DNA from: an uncultured Bacteroidales bacterium
Lineage (GTDB): Bacteria > Bacteroidota > Bacteroidia > Bacteroidales > Lentimicrobiaceae
Direction of reading: 5' to 3'
NCBI GenBank assembly: GCA_937894795.1
Contig: CALCQV010000051.1
Location: 1-52,037 of the forward strand
DNA: 52,037 nucleotides
The position numbers and the translations under genes were made by a program. Of the stretch, positions 18,801 through 26,003 are shown piece after piece (within the stretch, counting starts at the first letter, position 1; every line of letters begins with the position of its first letter). The notes under the pieces were generated by a model. The model made no database searches. It was not told where the DNA came from and saw nothing but the letters and a program-made list of their open reading frames with translations.

Positions 18801-19151
18801 GGATATGCTGAACGTTATGCCGCCCTTCTGCCTTGGAGAAACCGTTTCGACTTGAGAATACTGCAGGATATCTTTACTGATTTCGGCAGAGATAACCGTC
18901 ACACCCTGCAGATAAGCCTTGACGTACTCAATATAGGCAACTTGCTGAACAGCAATTGGGGACTCAATCAGAAACAAATTTTAGGAAGTTATGACATGAC
19001 CCTCCTAAAATATGCAGGTAACAACAGTGATGGAGAACCTACCTATACCCTGAACAAGGCAGGAAAAAACTTCCCAACCAGTTCCTTCAACAACATTCTT
19101 AATACCTCAAGCACTTGGGGTGCACAGATTGGATTACGTTATTCCTTCTAG
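15834..19151 (+). CDS. Oar-like TonB-dependent outer-membrane receptor
   Basis: A 1105-residue protein. A signal peptide (hydrophobic core MLVVSFLMISSVAIS) is followed by a carboxypeptidase-regulatory-like domain at about 35-115 (GLNGRITASNGGSLPGATVIAL, GFYRIPNMRIGGPYTITVSYIGY). The plug (TPQASGNSNFAGRDSRYNNITIDG, LDAIEEISVNVAPYDIRQSNFTGANVNAV) precedes a long beta-barrel ending in IGLRYSF with a terminal Phe. This is the Oar/TonB-dependent receptor class; substrate is unknown and no SusD partner is adjacent. An alternative start at the second Met (15867) would give a tighter signal peptide. A perfect terminator follows. Confidence 0.92.
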   Translation: MRKEDHFISKAMKHIMLVVSFLMISSVAISQVTTAGLNGRITASNGGSLPGATVIALHTPSGTQYGTTTDVEGFYRIPNMRIGGPYTITVSYIGYKTVTLTDVTLTLGQTFGYSAILTEETATITGVEVVSSRSDLFDGNRTGASTNFNNQTITVMPTISRSINDYTRLTPQASGNSNFAGRDSRYNNITIDGANFNNNFGLNSKNLPGGDAQPISLDAIEEISVNVAPYDIRQSNFTGANVNAVTRSGDNKFRGSAYMLFKNETFNGKYIGEDRHDTLTRTDNTSNIYGARFGGPIIKDKLFFFANGEYEKASYPGIQWRPSDPEKGIEADPDKYISRTTVQDLATMRDFLQSTYGYDAGNYTDFGNFESKNYKLLGRLDWNISKNHKFTLRYNYVESTNDQETNATSAPGTRSAFGRIGEKSMTFENGNYSFLNTVSSIAGELNSTFGNKAANKFLVTYTKIRDTRDSDSDIFPYVDIYEDGDPYMSFGYELFTFENDVKNNVLTFTNNFNYFLGQHTLTIGASYDYLYFGNSYKRYGTSYYRYASMDDFMTGALPTTYGYTYPYEGAGDGYAELNFGFGSIYAQDEYQVTNDFKLTGGVRLEMPFYLDDLIQNSAVSDSLVFNDLDGNPESLNVGSWPDPQLLVSPRLGFNWDVKGDRTLQLRGGTGIFTGRLPFVWFTNQPTNSGVLQNTVEVTKAADIEAYELYFDPNPTAHLDNFSKTPGDKAPGTIAKVADDFKMPQVWRTNIATDIKLPFYNMIFTFEALYTKDINALIQRNANQTLSDTTFQGVDNRPMFLSATRRVNGSISSAMVLDNAEGGSATMLTFQFSRPFAQGFFGTVAYTYAMGKDLSSNPGSAAFSAWQSNPTVRHQNDPGLSFSQFTVPHRIVGALSYHKEYINHLGTTVSLFYEGANQGRISYIYSNDMNGDGNSADLMYIPANDDEINFVDIMGKDGDGNSIVLNTADEQRDAFWAFVEQDKYLSDNKGGYAERYAALLPWRNRFDLRILQDIFTDFGRDNRHTLQISLDVLNIGNLLNSNWGLNQKQILGSYDMTLLKYAGNNSDGEPTYTLNKAGKNFPTSSFNNILNTSSTWGAQIGLRYSF

Positions 19152-19170
19152 TATTAATTAATGGTACTGA

Positions 19171-19204
19171 TCAAAAAAGGCCTCTAACCTGAGGCCTTTT
19201 TTGA
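19171..19204. terminator. Perfect 14-bp-arm terminator after the receptor gene
   Basis: TCAAAAAAGGCCTC and GAGGCCTTTTTTGA are perfect inverted repeats around a six-base loop, 19 bp after the receptor stop. The flanking A and T runs would allow function on both strands, although the next gene is on the same strand. Confidence 0.92.
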
Positions 19205-19228
19205 TTCAATACCCAAACCAACAGCCCA

Positions 19229-20011
19229 TTGAATAAAGAACTCCCATACGCCCTGATCACCGGCGCCTCCGGTGGCATAGGTTATGAACTTACCACCCTC
19301 ATGGCCTCCAAAGGTCATAACCTGATCATAGTAGCACGCTCTGAAGAAAAACTAACAGGTATAGCTGCTGATCTCCAAAAACGGTTTAAAGTCCAGGTCG
19401 TGTTCTTTGCTGTTGACCTTGCGCATGAAGCCGAGCGAATCAAATTAATTGAATTCATCCGCCTGAATAATTACAAAATCAATATTCTGGTAAACAATGC
19501 AGGATTCGGCGATGCCGGTTATTTCGCCGAAGCAGATTGGGAAAAGAATGAACGCATGATACAGCTCAATATCACCGCGCTCACTCATCTTACCCGTGAA
19601 TTCCTGCCCGATCTCATAAAGGCAGGCAAAGGTCGCATATTGAATGTTGCTTCCCTTGCCGGCTACCTCCCCGGCCCGCTAATGTCAGTATACTATGCAA
19701 CCAAATCATTCGTGGTCTCTTTTTCTGATGCCCTATACAACGAACTGAGAGGGACAGGAGTAACAGTTACCACCCTAAGTCCAGGTCCGGTTGAAACCAA
19801 CTTCTTCACAGAAGCAGGAGCAGCCGAGGCCAGGATCAATAAACTGTTAAAGCCCGCATCAGCTAAAAGTGTAGCCAAATTCGGCTACAAAAGAATGATG
19901 AAAGGAAGAAAAAGAGCCATACAGGGCATACCAAACAACCTGATGATATTCGCACTCAGGTTTATCCCCACGGAATTCACCAATCCAATTTTAAAGAGAT
20001 TGCACCGTTAA
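19229..20011 (+). CDS. Short-chain dehydrogenase/reductase
   Basis: A 260-residue classical SDR. The nucleotide-binding motif is ITGASGGIGYEL, then LVNNAGFGD, the catalytic Ser in LNVASLAG, and YYATK, which carries the catalytic Tyr and Lys. A C-terminal extension (GYKRMMKGRKRAIQGIPNNLMIFALRFIP) could be a membrane-associating helix, as in the DltE/YqjQ-like subgroup. The start appears to be the TTG at 19229, only 25 bp after the terminator hairpin; no in-frame ATG precedes the fold. Substrate is unknown. Confidence 0.88.
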   Translation: MNKELPYALITGASGGIGYELTTLMASKGHNLIIVARSEEKLTGIAADLQKRFKVQVVFFAVDLAHEAERIKLIEFIRLNNYKINILVNNAGFGDAGYFAEADWEKNERMIQLNITALTHLTREFLPDLIKAGKGRILNVASLAGYLPGPLMSVYYATKSFVVSFSDALYNELRGTGVTVTTLSPGPVETNFFTEAGAAEARINKLLKPASAKSVAKFGYKRMMKGRKRAIQGIPNNLMIFALRFIPTEFTNPILKRLHR

Positions 20012-20278
20012 AGGCGGATACTCTCCCTAAAAAGGATTTATAGCATTGCCATAACAGCCAATATCCCATCGGCTGCAGGCATTTAATTTCAAGATGTCAA
20101 AGAACTGAAACGCTTACAGCGTTTGGTTCATAATTGTTCATTGTGGCTCAAATTTGTTCAAAATCGTTTCCACGATCTTAACAAAGAACCATGATCCAAT
20201 CACTCATTACTCACTTACTACGACTCATAAAGCATAATACTCATATCAATTTTCGGACAATTATGCCAAAAAACGAAA

Positions 20279-20356
20279 ATTGGCACTCATTGGCACCCTA
20301 TGTCATGTTTTTTGGCAGAAATACCACTGACACGAAAACTGCCAATGAGTGCCAAT
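20279..20356. repeat. 17-bp perfect inverted repeat
   Basis: attggcactcattggca at 20279-20295 is exactly reverse-complementary to 20340-20356, with a 44-bp spacer. Within the spacer a shorter pair, TTGGCAG and CTGCCAA, nests inside. The 'gtgccaa' word recurs on the right side (20350-20375), so the fold has alternatives. The function is unknown. Confidence 0.8.
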
Positions 20357-20435
20357 CGGTGCCAATGGGTGCCAAATATGTCATAGTGGCAGATATTTTC
20401 AATCTACTAATCCATAACCGGACCAAAACATGAAA

Positions 20436-20539
20436 TGTCCGCTAAAGTCCATACGTTGCCATTTTGTCTGCCCATTTACCTGACACAAGAACTGACATCG
20501 ACGGGACTTAAGCGGACAGGCATGCGACTTTAGAGGACA
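20436..20539. repeat. Three copies of TGTCCkCTwAAGTC in inverted arrangement
   Basis: TGTCCGCTAAAGTCC lies on the plus strand at 20436-20450. The minus strand reads TGTCCGCTTAAGTCC at 20504-20518 and TGTCCTCTAAAGTC at 20526-20539. The first two copies face each other and could form a hairpin, or be the ends of a lost small element. Confidence 0.6.
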
Positions 20540-20879
20540 AATGGAGGTTATTATGGCAGTAAGCATTTTTGTTAGGCCATGAAAACAGCAAGACCACAGA
20601 GATCTACACACATATCACCACACGTGGGTTTGACCAGATAAAAAGTCCATTGGATAATCTGGAGCTTTAAGATGACAATAAATCAAAATGATTTGACTGC
20701 ACTAAATAAATAGTAGGGTTAAGGGTGGTTTTATATAATTACTATATTTGATTGAAAATTTGAAATAAAAACAGTGAAAAGGATTATTGAGAATGTTGAT
20801 ACAGATTTTATTAGGAGCAAATTAATGCAATTGAAGGAAAGAAAAGAAACAACACATAAATAGGAAATAACAACGACGG

Positions 20880-20904
20880 TTGGTGTTAGCCACTCGTTAG
20901 CGGG
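20880..20904 (+). other. Half attC-like site opening cassette 1
   Basis: GTTAGCGGGC at 20896-20905 is the putative right-hand core (cleavage expected between G and TT at 20896/20897). It is preceded by ggttggtgttagccac. No complementary left arm is found upstream, so the preceding attC is truncated, or this is another kind of attachment site. The first nine bases are reverse-complementary to CCCGCTAAC at the end of the same cassette. Confidence 0.5.
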
Positions 20905-20952
20905 CATTGTAAGAAAAACGACACGACCAGACACTAAACTAAAAGGAAACCT

Positions 20953-21612
20953 ATGAAACCTATCGGATTATTGATTTTAATAATTGGACTGACTTGCAGC
21001 AGTTGTAATCAAAAAAACAAACCAGCAACAACGACTGATGATAAACTTGTGAATTTAGAAACTTCGGACAAATCTACGGACAAGAAAGAAATTCAAAATC
21101 TAATTCGGCAAGTTCTATATTGGGCAGATTCAAAAGGTCATATTGATTTGTTGCCAGTAGTTACTGATAGCAATGACAGCGCTTATATCGGTTTCGACCT
21201 TGATAAACACAAACAGAATTTGGAGAAACTAAAATCGACTGGTTTTTTTTCGCCCGAATTTATTGAAAATTACAATCAAATCATTATGACTCTTGACAAT
21301 GGACTTCGAAATGGAAAGTATGAAAAATGGTTAGTTGGCGACTTGCCGACATTCAATTTTGCGAATGATTATAGCCCTTGGTGGTGTGGACAAGAAAGTT
21401 TTTCAATAGAGAAAAGTGAGATTGAGTTGATTAAATTGGATAAGGAAAAAGGAGAATTTTATTTTATCTGCGGTGATAAAGTTGCCGGATGTGAAGGAAT
21501 GGAAAATTACAAAATGAGATTCAGTGTTATTAAAGAAAATAATAAATGGAAAATTTCTTACTTGGAAGGATTTGACTTCAAAGAAAGTACAAGAAAAGAC
21601 GGAGAATTATAA
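20953..21612 (+). CDS. Lipoprotein of unknown function (cassette 1)
   Basis: A 219-residue protein with a lipoprotein signal (MKPIGLLILIIGLTCSSC). The mature part resembles DUF3828-type proteins in pattern (LIRQVLYWADSKGHIDLLPVV ... FFSPEFIENYNQIIMTL ... ISYLEGF), but I am not certain of the family. Conserved-looking Cys occur in WWCGQE, YFICGDKVAGCEG. It is the only recognised cargo gene of cassette 1, starting 56 bp after the core at 20896 and ending 10 bp before attC-like site A. That tight fit is typical of cassette genes. Confidence 0.75.
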   Translation: MKPIGLLILIIGLTCSSCNQKNKPATTTDDKLVNLETSDKSTDKKEIQNLIRQVLYWADSKGHIDLLPVVTDSNDSAYIGFDLDKHKQNLEKLKSTGFFSPEFIENYNQIIMTLDNGLRNGKYEKWLVGDLPTFNFANDYSPWWCGQESFSIEKSEIELIKLDKEKGEFYFICGDKVAGCEGMENYKMRFSVIKENNKWKISYLEGFDFKESTRKDGEL

Positions 21613-21632
21613 AAAACAACGACCCGCTAATC

Positions 21633-21712
21633 GAGTAGACGGCTCCGCCAGTAGTTAGCTGACGGAGTGCGCCTCTCACACCACTGTACGTACGGGTCTC
21701 GTATACAGCGGT
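21633..21712 (-). ncRNA. Group II intron domains V and VI
   Basis: Domain V on the minus strand (21680-21712) folds as ACCGCTGTA / TACAGTGGT (with one G-U pair), a CG bulge, and an upper stem TACG / CGTA. This is the expected 33-34-base shape. Domain VI (21633-21675) has basal GAG / CTC pairing, an inner perfect stem CTCCGTCAG / CTGGCGGAG, and the unpaired A near the 3' end. Domain V overlaps the last codons of the RT gene. Confidence 0.78.
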
Positions 21713-22992
21713 TCGTTAAGATGTGGGGCAATTTTCTCATAAAGTAAAAGCATAGCCATGTACCCTCTTTTGCTTAACCGGTCTAAGGTAATAGTTGTTA
21801 TCAGAATCGGACTTTGAGCAACTGCCCATCCGCCCATTCTGGTTCTGCTCCATTGGTAAGCATGATCTGGATCGACACCGAGACGGATCAGGTTTTTCCT
21901 TTTACGTTCGGGTTTCTTCCAATGCTTCCAGATGCAATACCTCAGACGGTTACGCACCCACCCATCGAGTTCTTTGAGTTTACCCTGAATACTTGCCATA
22001 CGGAAGTACCCAAGCCATCCCCGTTGGATTTCATTGAGCTTTTTAATGCGTTCGTCAAAGGTTGCCGGAGTCGTTTTACGAGTGATGATTTTGATTTTCT
22101 GTTTCAACGATTTCCATCCTTTCTCGCTTACCACCAACTGATATTTGCTTTTCTCTCCCTTTACGTACGTGGGTACGAATCCGTATCCAAGTATGGTAAA
22201 GTTCACAGGTTTACGTATGCCGCTTTTCTCCCGGTTGATAGGTAGTTTCAACTTGTTCTTAAGAAAAAGAAAAGCCTCGTTACCCGCTTTTCGGGCTGCA
22301 TAATTACTTTTGGCATAGATGCTAAAGTCATCGGCATAGCGCACATAACGGAGCCCCTGTCTATCCAGTTCCTTATCCAACTCATTCAACATGATATTTG
22401 ATAGTAACGGGCTTAGTGGACTACCCTGCGGAACCCCTTTCCTGCGTTTGGTGAGTTTACCGTTTATTTCAATCGGAGCTCTCAGCCATTTGCGGATAAG
22501 GCGCAGTGTAATCGGACATTTTACCTTGCGGTACAGTAGCTGCAGCAGTATACAGTGATCTACTTCATCGAAGAAGTTCTTCAGGTCAATGTCAACAATA
22601 TGCTGATAACCTGAGTTGATATAGTCCTGTGCCTTGAGTACTGCCTGTTGGGCGTTTCGGTTGGGACGGAAACCGAAGCTGTAATCCTCAAATTCAACCT
22701 CGAACTTTATAGCTATTACCTGTCCGACTGCTTGTTGCAGAAGTCGGTCGGTGACGGTAGGAATGCCCAGTAAACGGGTTTTCCCATTGCTCTTAGGTAT
22801 CTCTACCCCAAGGATGGGTTTAGGCAAGTACTTTCCCTGTCGGATTTCGGTCTCAATTTGCTGTCTGTTATTAGTCAGATGGGCATAGAGTTCGCTGACT
22901 TTTATACCGTCAATGCCTGCGGAACCTTTGTTCGACAGAGCTTTGCGATAGGCAAGCGTTACGTTCCTTCGATTTAGTACCTGTTCAATCAT
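21676..22992 (-). CDS. ltrA: Group II intron reverse transcriptase/maturase
   Basis: A 438-residue RT. Motifs in order: SAGIDGIKVSELY (about 24-36), RLLGIPTVTDRLLQQAV (73-89), SFGFRPNRNAQQAV (105-118), VDIDLKNFFDEVDH (133-146), KGVPQGSPLSPLLSNI (185-200), the catalytic YADD at 219-222, and a maturase/thumb domain to the end (RGWLGYFRMAS, WKKPERKRKNLIRLG). No HNH endonuclease domain is present, so retrohoming would rely on replication-fork or single-stranded targets. The last 13 codons (NEPLYTRPVRTVV) are read through the domain V sequence. All catalytic motifs are intact, so this copy may be active. Confidence 0.93.
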   Translation of the reverse strand: MIEQVLNRRNVTLAYRKALSNKGSAGIDGIKVSELYAHLTNNRQQIETEIRQGKYLPKPILGVEIPKSNGKTRLLGIPTVTDRLLQQAVGQVIAIKFEVEFEDYSFGFRPNRNAQQAVLKAQDYINSGYQHIVDIDLKNFFDEVDHCILLQLLYRKVKCPITLRLIRKWLRAPIEINGKLTKRRKGVPQGSPLSPLLSNIMLNELDKELDRQGLRYVRYADDFSIYAKSNYAARKAGNEAFLFLKNKLKLPINREKSGIRKPVNFTILGYGFVPTYVKGEKSKYQLVVSEKGWKSLKQKIKIITRKTTPATFDERIKKLNEIQRGWLGYFRMASIQGKLKELDGWVRNRLRYCIWKHWKKPERKRKNLIRLGVDPDHAYQWSRTRMGGWAVAQSPILITTITLDRLSKRGYMAMLLLYEKIAPHLNEPLYTRPVRTVV

Positions 22993-23546
22993 CCTTTGTT
23001 TCCTTCTTTTGACCTGTTTCGCTTATGGTATGGCTTCCGCTTGAGGCGGATCCATACTTAATTTGAAACATCCTAACGTTCGGCCCTTCATTACTTCTGT
23101 GAGACTTCCGGTTATCTATACCGGCTCGTATCGTGTAACTAATACGGCCTCTGCTGACTTCTTACCATCGCCAACACGTGGTCGGTAAGACCTCCCCTGG
23201 TAAGAGCTGTTTCCTTCCTCCAATCACTGCGACATCTACTATCAAACGATCTTTTTATGCTTAGGACTTTACAATGATGTGCTTGCTTATCCTCGTTCAA
23301 TAGCCTCTTATGCCGTTCCTGTTCGTCAGTACCGGGTTTTGCAGTCTGGCTTCCTTCACTGCTGCCCTCGTAGGCAACCAGCTTGCCACTTGCTAATACT
23401 TCGGGTCGTTACTCCCGCGTATAAGGGACTTACACCCCATGGAAAATTATTCACACTTGCCGGGTTACTCCGAAAATTAAATTTGTATATTTGATCTTTT
23501 TCCAGAGCGTACAACAAGTGTGCGCTGCAGCTCATGCAGGGCACAC
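22993..23546 (-). ncRNA. Group II intron 5' ribozyme region (domains I-III/IV)
   Basis: About 554 bases between the intron 5' end and the RT start without a credible gene. The 5' terminal segment can fold on itself: GTGTGC near the start faces GCGCACAC about 20 bases later. Short plus-strand frames here are shadows. Detailed domain boundaries need a covariance model. Confidence 0.65.
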
Positions 23547-23707
23547 ACAGCACCTACCCAAAAGGCGGGGTTTCGTGTTCCAAAGACGGTTTTGTGGCAA
23601 ATGGAAGTTTAGTTTTTCAAATCAAGTTTTGTGGTAAAAGTCCCGCCCTTCGGGTAGCTGCAAAACGTTGGCTGCTATATAAATGAAATTCCAATAATTC
23701 AAATCGA

Positions 23708-25135
23708 ATGATGAAATTTAAATTTATTATTCTGTTAGTTTCCATCACCCACTTTTGTTCAGCACAAGACTGGTCAGATCCAATAAATATCTCTAACATG
23801 GAAGGTATGGATAACCAACCTGACATTGCGGTTGACCATAATGGCAATTTTCATTGCGTTTGGATGCATAATATTGAACAAAACTATTCGAAAGTATATT
23901 ATTCGAAATCAATTGACGGAGGATTTACATGGTCCATACCTGCGGATATTTCACTGAATAGTGAAAAATGGGTATCAGATCCGCATATTGTTTGTGATAC
24001 CGGAAACAATCTACATGTTACCTATGACTTTGATGTAGGCAATTACATGGAAACCATGATTTATTATAAAACATTTGACGGAATAAACTGGGGTGAGCCA
24101 AAAATTGTGTCAGAAAATATGGAAGGTTCATATAGAAGCAAAATTACTATTGACAAAAACAATAGGGTATATATATTTTGGTATAGAGCAGGATTATATG
24201 GATATACTTATTACCGGTATTTTGATAATGGGTATTGGAGTGACATAATTTGCCCGTTCAATTATTATATGGTTGTGATAAAACCAGTTGCAGATTCAAG
24301 TAATGATCTTCATTGTTTAGCGGCCCACCATGGTGGTCAGATAAATAATAATAAATATGTCTATTTTAAATACGACTATGCAAGTAATCTATGGAGTGAT
24401 ACGACAGAAATCAGTAAAGTCACATCAACAGGAGCTGACTTAGATTTGGATGATGAAAATTATCCTCATATAGCATGGTGCCAGATGCCGCCAGACAATG
24501 CAACTGTTAATGATACTACCATGTACAGGTATTACACTGGAGTTGAATGGAGTACTCCCGAACTGGTTGTTGAGGACCCTAGAGAACAACAAATTGAAAT
24601 AGATGAAAACGGGAAACCGAACATTTTTGACACAGAAAAAACGGAAGTAGGAAGTATGTTTGTGCATCATTATAATAAATCCGGAATATGGGAAGGATAT
24701 ATTATTGATGAATCGGATTGGTACGGAATGTCTCCAATTGTCGAAAATTATAATAACAAATTGCTTGGTGTTTATGTCAAGCCTTTCTTGAATAATACGA
24801 ATGGTGAGATATTTTTCTCAAAATCGGAAATTATTACCAGTATTGATAACAGTTTGAAAAGTACACTCCAAATAAACTTATATCCAAATCCTTTTCATCA
24901 AGATCTTCATATCTGTTTTGAGACCGGTAAAACAGAAAGAGTATCAATAAAAATATATACTTTTCAAGGAAACTTGGTGAATAAATTACTCAACAAGACT
25001 ATGTTGCCAGGTAAGCATGAAATTTTATGGAACGGCAAAGACCAATATGGAAAGGAGGTTACTTCAGGAATTTATCTTATTCGGTTACAGGAAGGCCGGA
25101 ATGTGGTTACACGCTCGATAATATTAGCTCAATGA
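23708..25135 (+). CDS. Secreted sialidase-like (BNR) protein with T9SS sorting domain
   Basis: A 475-residue protein with a signal peptide (FKFIILLVSITHFCSA) and repeated segments of about 50-60 residues with the pattern 'D..G..H..W......(I/V)YY..S.DGG.TW' (for example YYSKSIDGGFTW, IYYKTFDGINWGEP). This is typical of BNR/sialidase-like propellers. The Asp-box-like motifs do not by themselves prove sialidase activity. The C-terminus (INLYPNPFHQDLHICFETGK ... GIYLIRLQEGRNVVTRSIILAQ) is a type A T9SS sorting domain, so it is exported and possibly attached to the cell surface. It is the first gene of cassette 2, 35 bp after the core of site A. Confidence 0.85.
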   Translation: MMKFKFIILLVSITHFCSAQDWSDPINISNMEGMDNQPDIAVDHNGNFHCVWMHNIEQNYSKVYYSKSIDGGFTWSIPADISLNSEKWVSDPHIVCDTGNNLHVTYDFDVGNYMETMIYYKTFDGINWGEPKIVSENMEGSYRSKITIDKNNRVYIFWYRAGLYGYTYYRYFDNGYWSDIICPFNYYMVVIKPVADSSNDLHCLAAHHGGQINNNKYVYFKYDYASNLWSDTTEISKVTSTGADLDLDDENYPHIAWCQMPPDNATVNDTTMYRYYTGVEWSTPELVVEDPREQQIEIDENGKPNIFDTEKTEVGSMFVHHYNKSGIWEGYIIDESDWYGMSPIVENYNNKLLGVYVKPFLNNTNGEIFFSKSEIITSIDNSLKSTLQINLYPNPFHQDLHICFETGKTERVSIKIYTFQGNLVNKLLNKTMLPGKHEILWNGKDQYGKEVTSGIYLIRLQEGRNVVTRSIILAQ

Positions 25136-25247
25136 TTTATTAACCCTGATTATTCAAACGGAACAATGTTATCAAAATGCCGAGTAATATAATGCTAATT
25201 ATGCTTCCGATCATATCCATCTTCATTGTCAATTAAACTTTACAGAA

Positions 25248-26003
25248 ATGAAAAAAATACGTTATATTTTGGCAATGGCATATTTAATCTTTTCAGCAAC
25301 GTCTTTCGCACAGCAGAAGTATGCCGTTTTAATAACTGGTGATTATGACGCTCTAGGAATTCCACTTGAAAATCAGTGGAACAATGGACAAGGCAAAAGT
25401 CCTAATATCCATGAAGAATTTTGGTATGACACTTACCTGATGTGGGAAATGCTTGTTTATGAGAAAGGTTTTAAAGATGAGAATGTATTTGTTTTGTGTG
25501 CAAACGGAATAGATTTTTCCATTGGTAAGGAAGATTGGATGTGGAGTAGGTATAACGCAGAGGAATATCATTACGAAAATTTTCCAATAACTGATTACCC
25601 AGCTACAATAGCAAATGTAGAAAATGTTTTTAGCGGGTTAGCAACAGGAACAAACGGTTTTCCGCAAGTTACAGAAGATGATTTCTTGTTTGTATGGACG
25701 TTTGACCATGACGGTATAGATCTTACAACAGGAAAAGTATTTTTATATTTATTAAATGCAACTAAGATGTGGGATTATGAATTTGCTGCATTGACTGATC
25801 AAATACATGCAAACAAAAAAGTATTCTGGATGCAGCAATGTTATTCTGGAGGGTTTAATGATGATCTGGAAGATGCGAATACTGTTTTTCATTCTGCTTG
25901 TCAGCCTGGGGAAATGGCTTACACAGTTGATGATAAAGACATAAATAATAATCCAGTAGTGGAAATGGAAAATGTAAATGGGATTAATTACCCCCATGGT
26001 TAA
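25248..26003 (+). CDS. C13-type cysteine peptidase domain, 5' part of a gene interrupted by TAA
   Basis: Signal peptide MKKIRYILAMAYLIFSATSFA, then a caspase-like (clan CD, C13/legumain-like) fold: KYAVLITGDYD, FLFVWTFDHDG (catalytic His154) and FWMQQCYSGGF (catalytic Cys198). Translation stops at TAA 26001-26003, right after NYPHG. The same frame then continues without a further stop to 28154 and gives FNFHNYSAVVGESPAYV..., which looks like the natural continuation of the peptidase fold. So this is the N-terminal part of a roughly 968-codon protein broken by one nonsense codon, perhaps GAA to TAA. Both catalytic residues are kept upstream of the stop, so a truncated peptidase could still be made. 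Confidence 0.8.
   Translation: MKKIRYILAMAYLIFSATSFAQQKYAVLITGDYDALGIPLENQWNNGQGKSPNIHEEFWYDTYLMWEMLVYEKGFKDENVFVLCANGIDFSIGKEDWMWSRYNAEEYHYENFPITDYPATIANVENVFSGLATGTNGFPQVTEDDFLFVWTFDHDGIDLTTGKVFLYLLNATKMWDYEFAALTDQIHANKKVFWMQQCYSGGFNDDLEDANTVFHSACQPGEMAYTVDDKDINNNPVVEMENVNGINYPHG

Larger units (their letters stand above)
20012..20895. other. Gene-poor stretch with several inverted repeats
   Basis: About 880 bp between the SDR gene and the cassette array with no convincing gene. It contains a small hairpin at 20108-20124 (AAACGCT-TAC-AGCGTTT), a 17-bp perfect inverted repeat at 20279-20356 and a three-copy motif at 20436-20539. Short open frames here (for example 20399-20611 minus) follow the repeats and have no recognisable features. 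The stretch marks the passage from core genome to accessory region. Confidence 0.6.
21630..23546 (-). mobile_element. Group II intron, full length (copy 1)
   Basis: The element is 1917 bp on the minus strand, opposite to the cassette genes. Its 5' end (complement of 23546) reads GTGTGCCC, fitting the GUGYG rule. Its 3' end reads CTACTCGAT, with a candidate branch-point A seven bases from the end (complement of 21636). Ends are set by comparison with copy 2 and by restoring the attC core. Bases 22993-23546 are non-coding ribozyme domains; the RT gene follows, then domains V and VI. A candidate EBS1 (complement of 23216-23220, reading ACAGC) could pair with the last five bases of the 5' exon, GCTGT. 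Confidence 0.82.
21622..23672. other. attC-like site A, interrupted by a group II intron
   Basis: Left core CCCGCTA (to 21629) joins after intron removal to ACAGCACCTACCC (from 23547), restoring GCTAAC. Right core GTTGGC is at 23667-23672. Inner arms: CTACCC pairs with GGGTAG (23652-23657), and the following AAGGCGGG pairs with CCCGCCCTT (23642-23650). Total length without the intron is about 133 bp. The base composition and arms resemble sites B and C. The word atcaagttttgtggta at 23621-23636 is shared with site B. Confidence 0.7.

Noticed and set aside
20279..20356. The 17-bp inverted repeat as a fourth attC site
   Set aside because: No GTTrGC or complementary core flanks it, the spacer is only 44 bp and the overall size is 78 bp, unlike the 131-137 bp of sites A-C.
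20399..20611. A 70-codon minus-strand frame with CPLKS repeated
   Set aside because: The repeated residues come from the TGTCCkCTwAAGTC copies. No start context or family resemblance.
21630..23546. Assigning the intron firmly to class IIC because it sits in attC-like sites
   Set aside because: The RT motifs do not clearly read as class C by eye, and domain V alone does not settle it. The class is left open.
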